Assembly (NCBI RefSeq): GCF_003952165.1
Contig: NZ_RXFT01000003.1
Span: forward strand, 310,001-374,000
Source: Variovorax guangxiensis
Lineage (GTDB): Bacteria; Pseudomonadota; Gammaproteobacteria; Burkholderiales; Burkholderiaceae_C
Direction: 5' to 3'
Length of the DNA: 64,000 bases
This document shows positions 51,282 through 60,182 of this stretch, piece after piece; position 1 is the first letter of the stretch; each line of letters opens with the position of its first letter. The notes beneath the pieces are model-generated. The model was not told where the DNA came from, did no database searches, and worked only from the letters and a program-made list of their open reading frames with translations. Made by a program: the position numbers and the translations under genes.

Positions 51282-52688
51282 TCACGCCTTGAAGGTGATC
51301 CAGGGCCTGAGCCGCACCGCGCATCGAATCAGCCCGGCGCGCTCCTGTGCGTCGATCACCTCGCCGATCGGCTTGTAGGCCTGCGGAGCCTCCTCGATCC
51401 GGCGCTCCTCGCGCAAGGTCACGCATTGCCAGCTGGCCTGGGGGTCGGCGGGCGCTGGCCGCATCGCGCGCACCTGTTGCCGGCGCATCCGTCGGCCGGC
51501 ACCGTGGCTGCACGACCAGAGCCAGTCCTCGTGGCCGAGCCCGGAGGCCAGATAAGAGTAGTCGCCCATCGAGCCCGGAATGAGCGCCAAGTCGCCCGCG
51601 TTCGCCGGCGTCGCTCCCTTGCGGTGGATGTTCATGCCGTGTTCCCGCAGCACGACGTTGTGCGGCACGTCCACCACCAGCTTCGACGACGCGGCGCCGA
51701 GCAGTTCGGCGAAATCCTTCCGCACCAACTCGGCCAGCACGACCCGGTTGGCCCACGCGTAGCGCGCCGCCACGCCCATGGCCTCCAGGTATTCGTCGGC
51801 CAGCGGCCCCGCCAGACCGTAGAGACCGCTCTTCGGATGGCGCAGGCCCTTGGGCCATTCGTCGCGGGCACGGTCCATCCAGCGGCCACCCACATGGAAC
51901 CCGATGTCGCGCGAGCCGCTGTGGATCATCACGACCACATCTCCCGTCTTCAGGCCCGCACGGTAGGCCTCGTGGCGGTCCAGGACATGGTCGACCACCT
52001 GCAGCTCCACGAAATGGTTGCCGCTGCCCGGTGTGCCGAGGCAGGGGTCGCGGAACACCTCGTGGCGGCCGCCGGTGTAGGCCTCGGGTGCGTGCCGCGC
52101 ACTGCCGCCGAAGCTTGCGAGGCCGATGCAGGCATCGAGCTCGGCCTGCATCCGGTCGCGGTCGCACGACGACCACAGCCCGCCGCTGCGCACCGCCTCC
52201 AGGAAGGCCGAGGGGCCCACGTCGAACAGCGCCCTGAACGCCGCCGTGTGCACCGGCACGTCGCGGCCGTTGTCGAGCAGGCTGCGCGTGAGCCGCTCGA
52301 CCAGCCGCGTCTTGTGCGGAGCCACCTGGTCGAGCGTGAGCCCGGTGGTCAGCAGCCGCATGCCGCAGTTGATGTCGGTGCCCACCGCCGCCGGAATGAC
52401 GAAGTCGGGATCGGTCGCGACGACGCTGCCGACGGGCGCGACGGAGCCCGGGTGGAAGTCGGGCGTCGCGCAGGCCTTGCACACGCCCTTCCCACCGTTG
52501 GGCGAGCGCACGCTGGCGAATGCCAGCAACTGGTTCACCGCCTTCTCTTCCAGCGGAAGGCTGGGCGGCAGGAGCACCGTGGCCTGCGAGGCCTCATGGT
52601 GCAGGTGATAGACGCCGTCGCGGTAGTCGACGGCAATGCCGGCGCGCGAGAAGGCACGCTGGAGTCTCGAGAAACGAGGATCGCTCAT
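51282..52688 (-). CDS. rtcB: RtcB family RNA-splicing ligase
   Basis: The 468-residue RtcB protein shows P-D-F-H-P-G-S-V-A-P-V-G, G-T-D-I-N-C-G-M-R with the Mn-binding Cys108, G-S-G-N-H-F, H-S-G-S-R-D-I-G and S-H-G-A-G-R-R-M, where the His of H-G-A-G-R is the residue that accepts GMP. RtcB joins 2',3'-cyclic phosphate or 3'-phosphate RNA ends to 5'-OH ends. The start at 52688 is the last in-frame Met before the conserved region. No rtcA or sigma-54 regulator rtcR is adjacent, so it is not in the usual rtcBA operon. Confidence 0.9.
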   Translation of the reverse strand: MSDPRFSRLQRAFSRAGIAVDYRDGVYHLHHEASQATVLLPPSLPLEEKAVNQLLAFASVRSPNGGKGVCKACATPDFHPGSVAPVGSVVATDPDFVIPAAVGTDINCGMRLLTTGLTLDQVAPHKTRLVERLTRSLLDNGRDVPVHTAAFRALFDVGPSAFLEAVRSGGLWSSCDRDRMQAELDACIGLASFGGSARHAPEAYTGGRHEVFRDPCLGTPGSGNHFVELQVVDHVLDRHEAYRAGLKTGDVVVMIHSGSRDIGFHVGGRWMDRARDEWPKGLRHPKSGLYGLAGPLADEYLEAMGVAARYAWANRVVLAELVRKDFAELLGAASSKLVVDVPHNVVLREHGMNIHRKGATPANAGDLALIPGSMGDYSYLASGLGHEDWLWSCSHGAGRRMRRQQVRAMRPAPADPQASWQCVTLREERRIEEAPQAYKPIGEVIDAQERAGLIRCAVRLRPWITFKA

Positions 52689-52867
52689 GGCTGCTGTTCC
52701 ATTCGGGAAACCATGTCGGTTTCCTGCCTCGTCGCACTTTGCGTGGCGAGGCGAAAAAGATCGGCCGCGCTCGCGGGAGACGCGATGCGCGGCTGGCTCT
52801 TTCTTGCAGCAGCAGAGATTCAAGAAAGCGGGCGGATTCTAGCGACGCATCCTCCCGCCGAAAACCC

Positions 52868-52891
52868 GCCCGTCGCTTTTTCGCGTCGGGC
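52868..52891 (-). terminator. Possible terminator after the FIST gene
   Basis: A nine-base stem with one mismatch (GCCCGACGC against GCGACGGGC, loop GAAAAA, minus strand) is followed by GGGTTTT just after the stop codon of the FIST gene. The T-run is short, so efficiency is uncertain. Confidence 0.4.
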
Positions 52892-52897
52892 GCCGGG

Positions 52898-54178
52898 TCA
52901 GTCGGGCGCAGTGAACACCGTCAACACCCCCGTATACCCATACAGATGGTGCCGCGCGATCTCCCCCGCGGCGAAGAAGCCCACCAGCGGCACATCGCCC
53001 AGCGCATGCCGCACGATCTGCAGCTCCGCCCCCGGCGCGCCGAAGTGCGGGCCGCCGCGGCCGGAGCAGCTCACGTACACGGCCCCAGCGATGCGGCGCG
53101 CCGGATGCGGCGCGGCTTCGGCCTCGCCCGCCGCCACGGCGCGTGCGGTGGCGAGCGTCTGCTCCTCGGGTTCCAGTTCTTCACGGATTTCCGCGCAGAT
53201 GCGCATCAGGTCGGCGCGCGCGGCCTGGGCGTTGCGTCGGCAGAAGGTCAGGCGCATGCCGGCTTCCGCGGTATCGGCGATGGCGATGCCGCGCCGCGTG
53301 GGGTCGAGTCCGATGATGTGGCGCACGAGCACGTCGGCGCCCAGGTCACCGGTGCGGCGGATGCCGTCGCTTCCGGCGTCAGCCAGGCCGACCAGCGTGT
53401 TGCGCACCGCGTCGATGGCCTCCTGCGGGCGTTCGAGCGACACCTGCAGGTCGGCCAGCAGCACGTCGAGGGCCGGCTCGCCATCGAGCTTGAGCAGCAG
53501 GTTGCCGTCGGCCTCGGTGATCTCGCGTTCGCGCACCGCGCCCGAGCGCAGCGGCTGGCAGCCCTGGGTGACGCGCGACACCAGCCGCACGCCTTCGCCG
53601 AACACCACGCCCGATAGCCCGCCCGAGAACACTCCGCCGGCGGCACCGTGGCCGCGGATGTTGCCGTTGCCGCCGATGGCGAACTGCAGCGCGCCGCCGC
53701 GTCCCGACGAGAGTCCGCCGAACAGGTAGCCCGTGTCGGTGCGCCCGGCCATCTCGCCGATCAGCTCGGCCAGGTCGGGCGTGGCGGGGTCGGCGTGCAC
53801 CAGCGCCGTGTGCGCCTCGAAGCCGCTCATTTCCGAGTTGCCCAGCGGCGCGACGCCGGAGAACACGCGGTACTGGTCGCTCGGCAGGGCGCAGAGCATC
53901 AGGGTCATGCCGGGTTCGTCGAAGTACTCGGCGTTGTTGGCCGACACGCCGATACCGACCGTGCCGGACCAGTCGGTCACCTCGGGCAGTTCGGCGCTCA
54001 GGTGGTCGAGGATGTCCTGCGCGTCGTTCGCGTAGTGGTCGGTGATGTAGAGCAGCCCGAGCGTGGGCGCGGAGGCGTAGTCGGGCAGCGCCATCTGCGC
54101 CCGCAGCTGGGCGAGCACGAGGCCCGCCGCCATTCGCCATTGCGGATGGGTGGCATGGCCGGAGGGAAACAATTTCAT
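52898..54178 (-). CDS. FIST N- and C-domain protein
   Basis: In this 426-residue protein the N-terminal half has the FIST pattern (S-G-T-V-G-I-G-V-S-A-N-N-A-E-Y, G-Y-L-F-G-G-L-S-S-G-R). The C-terminal half has G-A-V-Y-V-S-C-S-G-R-G and V-G-F-F-A-A-G-E-I, the typical FIST_C ending. FIST domains are proposed small-ligand (amino-acid) sensing domains in signal-transduction proteins. Here no output domain is fused, so its partner is unknown. The ATG at 54178 is used; a TTG four codons earlier is possible. Confidence 0.87.
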   Translation of the reverse strand: MKLFPSGHATHPQWRMAAGLVLAQLRAQMALPDYASAPTLGLLYITDHYANDAQDILDHLSAELPEVTDWSGTVGIGVSANNAEYFDEPGMTLMLCALPSDQYRVFSGVAPLGNSEMSGFEAHTALVHADPATPDLAELIGEMAGRTDTGYLFGGLSSGRGGALQFAIGGNGNIRGHGAAGGVFSGGLSGVVFGEGVRLVSRVTQGCQPLRSGAVREREITEADGNLLLKLDGEPALDVLLADLQVSLERPQEAIDAVRNTLVGLADAGSDGIRRTGDLGADVLVRHIIGLDPTRRGIAIADTAEAGMRLTFCRRNAQAARADLMRICAEIREELEPEEQTLATARAVAAGEAEAAPHPARRIAGAVYVSCSGRGGPHFGAPGAELQIVRHALGDVPLVGFFAAGEIARHHLYGYTGVLTVFTAPD

Positions 54179-54223
54179 GATGCGTGCCAACCCGTTCTGA
54201 AATAGATGGATGTGTGCAGGACG

Positions 54224-54988
54224 TCAGCGTCGCGCGGAGGTTCGCTTGCGCGCGGCGGTCGACGCCTTCTTCTTCGCGGCCGGTGCCACAGCCTTCTTTG
54301 CTGCAGGGGCGGGCTTGCGGGCCGCCGCCGGCTTGCTGCCGATGACCGAGCCGACCGCATCGGCCAGCGGCTGGGCCATGGCCGGCACCTTCAGCTGGGC
54401 CGCATCCTGCAGCGCCGTGCTGGCGATCTGCTGGAACTGCTCGGTGAGCGAGCCCCACCACTGCATCGGGTCGACCACGCCAGCGCCCTCGGCGGCCGCG
54501 GCTTTCGCCCTGGAGGCGGCCGGCTTGCGGCTGGCCTTCTTGGGCGGGGGAGCCGCTTCTTCGACTTCCTCCTCGGGCGCCTCCTCGTCCTCGATGTCCT
54601 CGGGTTCGGGCTCCGGCGCGGCCTTGGCGGGAGCGGGCGTTACGACAGCCGCCGCCGCGGTCGCCTGCCGGGTGAAGGCGCTGGCGATGTCTTCCATGCG
54701 CACATTCATGCCGCGCAAGGTCGACAGCGTCATCTTCTGCACTTCCAGCGCCTGGATGGTGGCCTTCAGCGCGTGGCCGTTCTGCTCCAGCCAGTACTGC
54801 ACCGTCTTGAGCTCCTGGATGCGCTTGTCGACCTCCTCCACGCTCAGCGTGGGCGCCACCCAGCTCGCCAGGCTCGGGATGCCCGGCACCGAACCGCTGC
54901 CCGAGGCCGCGCCGCCGGCGAGGTTTTTCAGGAAATCGAATCCGGGAACGAACTGGCTGAAGTCGAAGGGCTTGCTGGCGTTGCTCAT
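54224..54988 (-). CDS. phaM: PhaM-type polyhydroxybutyrate granule regulatory protein
   Basis: The 254-residue protein has an N-terminal F-V-P-G-F-D-F-L-K-N-L motif, a central helical part (V-D-K-R-I-Q-E-L-K-T-V-Q-Y-W-L-E-Q-N), an acidic Pro/Glu linker near 125-150, and a Lys/Ala/Pro-rich, histone-like tail (A-K-K-K-A-S-T-A-A-R-K-R). This order matches PhaM, which activates PHA synthase and tethers PHB granules to the nucleoid through the basic tail. The tail would bind DNA. No phaC lies in this window. Confidence 0.85.
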   Translation of the reverse strand: MSNASKPFDFSQFVPGFDFLKNLAGGAASGSGSVPGIPSLASWVAPTLSVEEVDKRIQELKTVQYWLEQNGHALKATIQALEVQKMTLSTLRGMNVRMEDIASAFTRQATAAAAVVTPAPAKAAPEPEPEDIEDEEAPEEEVEEAAPPPKKASRKPAASRAKAAAAEGAGVVDPMQWWGSLTEQFQQIASTALQDAAQLKVPAMAQPLADAVGSVIGSKPAAARKPAPAAKKAVAPAAKKKASTAARKRTSARR

Positions 54989-55068
54989 GCGGGAGGTCTC
55001 CTGGGAGGCGGGGTATGGGTTTTCTTGTGCTGCCAGCTTACTCCAAGCCTCCGGGCTTTTAGCGTCCG

Positions 55069-56514
55069 TCAGAGCTCGCTTCTGACCTTGCTGAAGACTT
55101 TCCAGAAGGCGGCGTCCTGCGAGGTCGCGAAGTTGATCCGCATCATGGTGCTGGGCGGCCGGCGCGCGTGGAAGAGCGAGCCCGGCGCCAGCAGGTAGCC
55201 CTGGTCGAGCATGCGCTGGGTGAGCGCGTCGGTGTCCACGCCGGTGTCGACCCAGCCGAAGAGCCCCGCGGGCTCCGAGGCGAAGGTGCAGCCGTGCGCC
55301 ATCGCCAGCTTCACCGCCCGGCCCCGCGCCCCGTCGAGCCGGATGCGCACGCGCTCGGAGTGCCGGCGCAACTGCCCCTGGTCGATGCACCACGACAAGG
55401 CCCGCTCGAAGAGCGTCGGCGAGGTCAGCGTGGCCAGCAGCTTGGTCTCGAGCAGCCGCTCCTTCAACTCGGGCGGCGCGGCCAGGAAGCCGATGCGCCA
55501 GTTGGGCGCCAGGATCTTCGCGAAGCCGCTGACGTAGATGGTGCGCTGCAGCCCGTCGAGCGCGCTCAGCCGGGTGGCGTGCTCGGGGGCGAGGTGGCTG
55601 TAGGTGTCGTCCTCGACGATGTGGAAGCCGTGCTCGTTGGCCAGCTTGAGCACGCGGTGCGCGCTGCCCGGCGTGAGGCTGTAGCCGGTGGGGTTGTGCA
55701 GCACGCTCACGCTGACGAAGAGCTTGGGGCTGTGCAGCTTGCAGTACTGCGCCATCACCTCCAGGTCGGGCCCGTCGGCGCGGCGCGGCACCGGCAGGAT
55801 GCGCATGCCCAGCGCCTCCAGCCGCGCGAACTCCAGCGCCCAGCCCGGCTCCTCGACCATCACCGGGTCACCCGGGCGCAGCAGGGTGCGGCTCACGATG
55901 TCCAGCGCGTGGGTAGCGCCGACGGTGGTGACGATCTGGTCGGGCGAGGCCGGCACGTTGATGCCCACCAGCTTCTGCGAGAGGCTGCGCCGCAGGCTCA
56001 TGTCGCCGGCGGGCTCGCCGTACTGGAGCGACAGCTCCTGCAGCGCGGCTGTATTGGTCATGCGCCGCACGGCCGTGGGCATGAAGGTGGAGGCCATCCA
56101 GTCGGGCGGGAACACGCCCATGCCCGGCTGCGGCTTGTCGCTCGGGCGGTGGAACATGCTGCGGATCAGCGAGCTGGCGTCGGCCGGCACGCGCGAGGCC
56201 ATCATCTGCACCGCGATCGCCGCGGGCACGCCCATCGCGCCGTTGGCGTCCGCGCCGTTCGCCGATCGGGCGTCCTGCGCGGGAGCGGAATCGCGCACGT
56301 AGAAGCCGCGCTGCCGCCTGGCCTCTACCAACCCCTGCGCCAGCAGCTGGTCGTACGCGGCGACCACGGTGTACGGGCTCACGCCCTGCTGCCGCGCGCA
56401 TTCGCGCACAGAGGGCAGCCGCGCGCCCGGCGGCAGCAGCCGCGTGCGGATGCGCTCGGCCAGGCGGTCGGCGAGTTGCCCCGTCAGCGACTGTGTGGAG
56501 GTGCGTGTGAGCAT
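55069..56514 (-). CDS. MocR-type regulator (GntR helix-turn-helix fused to aminotransferase domain)
   Basis: Starting at 56514 gives 481 residues. Residues 1-75 form the GntR winged helix (L-P-S-V-R-E-C-A-R-Q-Q-G-V-S-P-Y-T-V-V). Residues 110-480 form a fold-type I aminotransferase with H-N-P-T-G at 273-277, E-D-D-T-Y near 301 and the PLP Lys333 in S-G-F-A-K. MocR proteins sense amino acids or PLP and usually control a divergent gene. The neighbour in that position is a LysE exporter, and three copies of an 11-base half-site lie between them. A TTG start 18 codons upstream is possible but less likely. Confidence 0.92.
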   Translation of the reverse strand: MLTRTSTQSLTGQLADRLAERIRTRLLPPGARLPSVRECARQQGVSPYTVVAAYDQLLAQGLVEARRQRGFYVRDSAPAQDARSANGADANGAMGVPAAIAVQMMASRVPADASSLIRSMFHRPSDKPQPGMGVFPPDWMASTFMPTAVRRMTNTAALQELSLQYGEPAGDMSLRRSLSQKLVGINVPASPDQIVTTVGATHALDIVSRTLLRPGDPVMVEEPGWALEFARLEALGMRILPVPRRADGPDLEVMAQYCKLHSPKLFVSVSVLHNPTGYSLTPGSAHRVLKLANEHGFHIVEDDTYSHLAPEHATRLSALDGLQRTIYVSGFAKILAPNWRIGFLAAPPELKERLLETKLLATLTSPTLFERALSWCIDQGQLRRHSERVRIRLDGARGRAVKLAMAHGCTFASEPAGLFGWVDTGVDTDALTQRMLDQGYLLAPGSLFHARRPPSTMMRINFATSQDAAFWKVFSKVRSEL

Positions 56515-56562
56515 GCGTCGTCCGGGCTGTGCCGGTTTCCCTGGCTTCTGTGTCGAAGGGAT

Positions 56563-56616
56563 GACCAATACAGATTGCCTGATTGTTCGATCATCTGTAC
56601 TGGAACTGTAATGGTC
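56563..56616. promoter_or_regulatory. MocR operator array: three 11-base half-sites
   Basis: CTGTACTGGAA (56595-56605) and CTGTAATGGTC (56606-56616) are head-to-tail direct repeats with no gap. GACCAATACAG (56563-56573) is an inverted third copy (CTGTATTGGTC on the minus strand) separated by 21 bases. Direct plus inverted copies are typical of MocR-family operators such as those of GabR, PdxR and TauR. Confidence 0.7.
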
Positions 56617-56636
56617 GCAAGTTTAGAGTGTGTGTC

Positions 56637-57236
56637 ATGAACTGGCAAGAATTCACCGCGCTGCTGGTGCTGGCCACGGCGATGAGCTTCTCGCCCGGCC
56701 CCAACACCACGCTTTCCACCGCCCTGGCGGCCAATGGCGGCCTGCCGCGCGCCATGCGCTTCGTGGTCGCGGTGCCGGTCGGCTGGACCCTGCTGCTGGC
56801 GCTGTGCGCCGCCGGCATCGGCGCGCTGGTGGTGGCAATGCCCTCGCTGCGGCTGGCCATCAAGGCGGTGGGCATCGGCTACCTGCTGTGGCTGGCTTGG
56901 AAGCTCAGCGGCAGCGCCACGCTCGGCAAGGCCGATGGCAAGAGCCTCTCGGTGGGCTTCGGCCAGGGCGTGATGCTGCAGTTCGTGAACATCAAGGCCT
57001 GGCTGCTGGCGCTCACGCTGGTGGCCGGCTGGATCGCCGGGCAGCCCGACGCGCTGCACCGCTTCGCGATCGTGGCGCCGGTGATGCTGGCCTATGCCTT
57101 CGTCAGCAACTTCGCGTATGCGCTGGTCGGCGCCATGCTGCGCGACTGGCTGGCCAAGGGCTCGCGCCTGCTGTGGTTCAACCGTGCAATGGGCCTGGTA
57201 CTGGTGCTCACCGCCTGGTGGATGGTGGGCGTATGA
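56637..57236 (+). CDS. LysE family amino-acid exporter
   Basis: The 199-residue membrane protein has six hydrophobic segments and the LysE/RhtB signature S-F-S-P-G-P-N-T near residue 18, with G-Y-L-L-W-L-A-W and N-I-K-A-W in later segments. Such proteins export amino acids or related compounds. It is divergent from the MocR gene across the half-site array and overlaps the next gene by four bases, so it is probably the first gene of the MocR-controlled operon. Confidence 0.92.
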   Translation: MNWQEFTALLVLATAMSFSPGPNTTLSTALAANGGLPRAMRFVVAVPVGWTLLLALCAAGIGALVVAMPSLRLAIKAVGIGYLLWLAWKLSGSATLGKADGKSLSVGFGQGVMLQFVNIKAWLLALTLVAGWIAGQPDALHRFAIVAPVMLAYAFVSNFAYALVGAMLRDWLAKGSRLLWFNRAMGLVLVLTAWWMVGV

Positions 57237-58198
57237 GGAGCATCAAGGACGAGACGCTCGGCATGTGGCTGGGCGTGCTGGGCGTTGCGATGTTCGCCGT
57301 CACGCTGCCGATGACGCGCCTGGCCACCGGCCCGCAGGAGGCGCCGCAGCTCTCGCCGTGGTTCGTCACCCTCGGGCGCGCGGCGCTGGCGGGCGTGCTG
57401 TCGGCCGTCTTCCTGCTGGTCACGCGCTCGCCGCGCCCGGCCCCGCACCAGTGGAAGCCGCTGGGCATGGCGGTGCTGGGCAACGCCATCGGGTTCCCGC
57501 TGCTGCTGGCTTATGCGCTGCGCGTGGTCACGGCCAGCCATGCGGCGGTGGTGACGGCGCTGCTGCCGCTGGTCACGGCCGCCGTCGCGGCCTGGGTGCT
57601 GCATCAGCGCGCGCGGCTGGGCTTCTGGCTCTGCGCCATCGCGGGCAGCCTGCTGGTGGTGGTGTTCTCGGTGCTGCGCGCCAGCCAGAGCGGACACGGC
57701 TTCGGCTTCGAATGGGCCGACCTGCTGCTGGTGGGCGCGGTCATCGCGGCCTCGCTGGGCTACATCTACGGCGCGCAGGTCACACCCTCGCTGGGCGCCG
57801 AGCGCGTGATCTGCTGGGTGTGCGTGATGGCGCTGCCCGTCACCCTGCCGGCCACGCTGATGCTGTGGCCCACGCAGCCGGTCGCCACCGCCTCCTGGCT
57901 GGGCTTCGTCTACGTCGGCACTTTCTCGATGTGGATCGGCTTCTTCGCCTGGTACCGCGGCCTGGCCCTTGGCGGCGCGCTGCGCGTGAGCCAGACGCAG
58001 CTGCTGCAGCCTTTCCTGTCGATCCTCGCGTCGATCCCGATCCTGGGCGAGCCGCTGGACGTGGTCACGCTGGCCTTCGCGGTCGCCGTGGTTGCCACGG
58101 TGGTCATCGGCAAGCGGCTGTCGCAGCCGGCGGCGCCTGCCCCGGCGCCCACACGCGGCCTGGACGACAAGCGGGCCCATGTCGTGTACCGTGACTGA
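57233..58198 (+). CDS. EamA/DMT family transporter
   Basis: The 321-residue protein has ten hydrophobic segments in two EamA repeats. The C-terminal repeat includes F-S-M-W-I-G-F-F-A-W-Y-R-G-L-A-L-G and S-Q-T-Q-L-L-Q-P-F, common in DMT permeases. The ATG overlaps the stop of the LysE gene (ATGA), so both transporters are translationally coupled. The cargo is unknown; export of an amino acid or metabolite is plausible from context. Confidence 0.88.
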   Translation: MRSIKDETLGMWLGVLGVAMFAVTLPMTRLATGPQEAPQLSPWFVTLGRAALAGVLSAVFLLVTRSPRPAPHQWKPLGMAVLGNAIGFPLLLAYALRVVTASHAAVVTALLPLVTAAVAAWVLHQRARLGFWLCAIAGSLLVVVFSVLRASQSGHGFGFEWADLLLVGAVIAASLGYIYGAQVTPSLGAERVICWVCVMALPVTLPATLMLWPTQPVATASWLGFVYVGTFSMWIGFFAWYRGLALGGALRVSQTQLLQPFLSILASIPILGEPLDVVTLAFAVAVVATVVIGKRLSQPAAPAPAPTRGLDDKRAHVVYRD

Positions 58199-58260
58199 TC
58201 CGCGCCGTTGCGCCCTCCCGAACATCCGAATCTCACCTCACCGCCTGAAAGAAGAAAGCC

Positions 58261-59463
58261 ATGAACTGGAAACTCGCCGCCCGCGCCGCCAAGATGAATC
58301 CCTCGGTGCTGCGTGAAATCCTCAAGGTCACCGAGCGCCCCGGCATCATCAGCCTGGCCGGCGGCCTGCCCTCGCCCAAGACCTTCCCGATCCAGGCCTT
58401 CGCCGACGCCTGCGCCGAGGTGCTGCACAACGACGGCCAGGCCGCGCTGCAGTACGCCGCGAGCGAAGGCTACGCGCCGCTGCGCCAGGCGGTGGCCGAC
58501 ATGCTGCCGTGGGACGTCGATGCCTCGCAGGTGCTCATCACCACCGGCTCGCAGCAGGGCCTGGACCTCGTGGCCAAGGTGCTGATCGATCCGGGCAGCA
58601 AGGTGCTGGTGGAAACGCCCACCTACCTCGGCGCGCTGCAGGCCTTCGGCCCGATGGAGCCGCACCCCGTGGGCGTGGCCAGCGACGACGACGGCGTGAT
58701 CGTCGACGACCTCGTGGCCAAGGCCAAGGACGCGCGCTTCATCTACCTGCTGCCCAACTTCCAGAACCCCACCGGCCGCACCATGACGGAAGAGCGCCGC
58801 GCCGCCGTCTCGGCAGCCGCTGCCGCCGCCGGCCTGCCCATCGTGGAGGACAACCCCTACGGCGAACTCTGGTTCGACGAAGCCCCGCCGCTGCCGCTGG
58901 CCGCGCGCAACCCCGAGGGCGTGATCTACCTGGGCTCGTTCTCGAAGGTGCTGGCCCCAGGCCTGCGCCTGGGCTTCCTGGTGGCGCCCAAGTCCATCTA
59001 CCCGAAGCTGCTGCAGGCCAAGCAGGCCGTCGACCTGCACACACCCATCTTCACGCAGCGCATGGTCTCGGCGGTGATGAAGGACAGGTTCCTCGACACC
59101 CACGTGCCCACCATCCGCGCGCTCTACAAGCGCCAGCGCGACGCGATGATGGCCGCGCTCACGCGCGAGATGGCCGGCCTGGACGTGAAGTTCAACGCAC
59201 CCAAGGGCGGCATGTTCCTGTGGGCGCGCCTGCCCGAGGGCGTGGACACCGTGAAGCTGCTGCCCAAGGCGGTGGAGCGCAACGTGGCCTTCGTGCCCGG
59301 CGCGCCCTTCTACGCCGGCGAAGGCGATCCGCGCACGCTGCGCCTGTCGTTCGTGACGGCCAGCGTGGAAGAGATCGACACCGCCATCGCCGCGCTCGCG
59401 CAGACGCTGCGCGAGGAACTCGTGCTGCTGGGCGACAGGAAGCTGGCCGCCACGCCGGCCTGA
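58261..59463 (+). CDS. PLP-dependent aminotransferase (2-aminoadipate/aromatic type, fold I)
   Basis: The 400-residue protein is a stand-alone aminotransferase similar to the catalytic half of MocR proteins and to LysN-type 2-aminoadipate transaminases. S-L-A-G-G-L-P-S-P appears near residue 31, Q-N-P-T-G at 168-172, E-D-N-P-Y near 196, and the PLP Lys229 in S-F-S-K-V-L-A-P-G-L-R. It should transfer amino groups between an amino acid and a 2-oxo acid. It lies 62 bases after the EamA gene, in the same direction. Confidence 0.9.
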   Translation: MNWKLAARAAKMNPSVLREILKVTERPGIISLAGGLPSPKTFPIQAFADACAEVLHNDGQAALQYAASEGYAPLRQAVADMLPWDVDASQVLITTGSQQGLDLVAKVLIDPGSKVLVETPTYLGALQAFGPMEPHPVGVASDDDGVIVDDLVAKAKDARFIYLLPNFQNPTGRTMTEERRAAVSAAAAAAGLPIVEDNPYGELWFDEAPPLPLAARNPEGVIYLGSFSKVLAPGLRLGFLVAPKSIYPKLLQAKQAVDLHTPIFTQRMVSAVMKDRFLDTHVPTIRALYKRQRDAMMAALTREMAGLDVKFNAPKGGMFLWARLPEGVDTVKLLPKAVERNVAFVPGAPFYAGEGDPRTLRLSFVTASVEEIDTAIAALAQTLREELVLLGDRKLAATPA

Positions 59464-59502
59464 GGCCGGCCGCGCCAGCACCCGAGCCCGAAGGAGCCCG
59501 CG

Positions 59503-60144
59503 TTGATCGGCCTCGCGACACTTTCGCTCTTCATGCTCGCGGTGCTGGCGCTGTTCCTGTCGCCGGGCCCGAACATGGCCTTCGTGCTTTCGCACGGCGT
59601 GGCCCACGGCCCCCGCGGCGGCTTCGCCGCGGCGCTGGGCATCTCGGCGGCCGACCTGGTGCACACGCTCTCGGCGGCCACCGGCGTCACCGCGCTGGTG
59701 GCGGCATGGCCGCCTTCGTTCGACCTGCTGCGCTACGCGGGCGCGCTCTACCTGGTGTGGCTCGCGGTGCAGGCGCTGCGCAACGGCGGCATCGGGCTTC
59801 GCATGGGTGCCCGGGCCAGGCCCGCCGGCTTCGGCCGCATCGTGCGCATGGCGCTGCTGAACAACCTCGTCAATCCGAAGGCGCTGCTGTTCTTCATGGT
59901 GTTCCTGCCGCAGTTCGTCGACCCGGCACGCGGCAGCGTGACGCTGCAGCTGCTGCAGCTCGGCGTGCTGCTGTCGGCGGCCGCGCTGGCCTTCAACACG
60001 CTGCTGGGCGCTTGCAGCGGCCAGATCGGACGCTGGCTGCAAAAGCGCCCCGGCGCGGCGCGCATCCAGAACAGCCTGCTGGCGGCCGTGATGCTGGGGC
60101 TGGCGGTGCGGCTGCTTTTTCTCGATCGTCCTTCGCCGCGCTGA
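59503..60144 (+). CDS. LysE family exporter (second), TTG start
   Basis: This is a 213-residue membrane protein with F-L-S-P-G-P-N-M near residue 22 and N-N-L-V-N-P-K-A in the fourth segment, as in the RhtB/LysE family. The start is taken as TTG at 59503 because AAGGAGC lies at the right distance upstream and no ATG fits. A TTG start may lower its expression relative to its neighbours. It shares the operon direction with the aminotransferase. Confidence 0.88.
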   Translation: MIGLATLSLFMLAVLALFLSPGPNMAFVLSHGVAHGPRGGFAAALGISAADLVHTLSAATGVTALVAAWPPSFDLLRYAGALYLVWLAVQALRNGGIGLRMGARARPAGFGRIVRMALLNNLVNPKALLFFMVFLPQFVDPARGSVTLQLLQLGVLLSAAALAFNTLLGACSGQIGRWLQKRPGAARIQNSLLAAVMLGLAVRLLFLDRPSPR

Positions 60145-60182
60145 ATGGCGGGCAAAAAAACGACAACCAGGAAAGAAAAGAC

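Noticed and set aside
55035..55055. AAGCC/GGCTT hairpin followed by TTTT downstream of the MocR gene
   Set aside because: The T-run is on the plus strand, where no gene ends nearby. For the minus-strand MocR gene it lacks a T-run.
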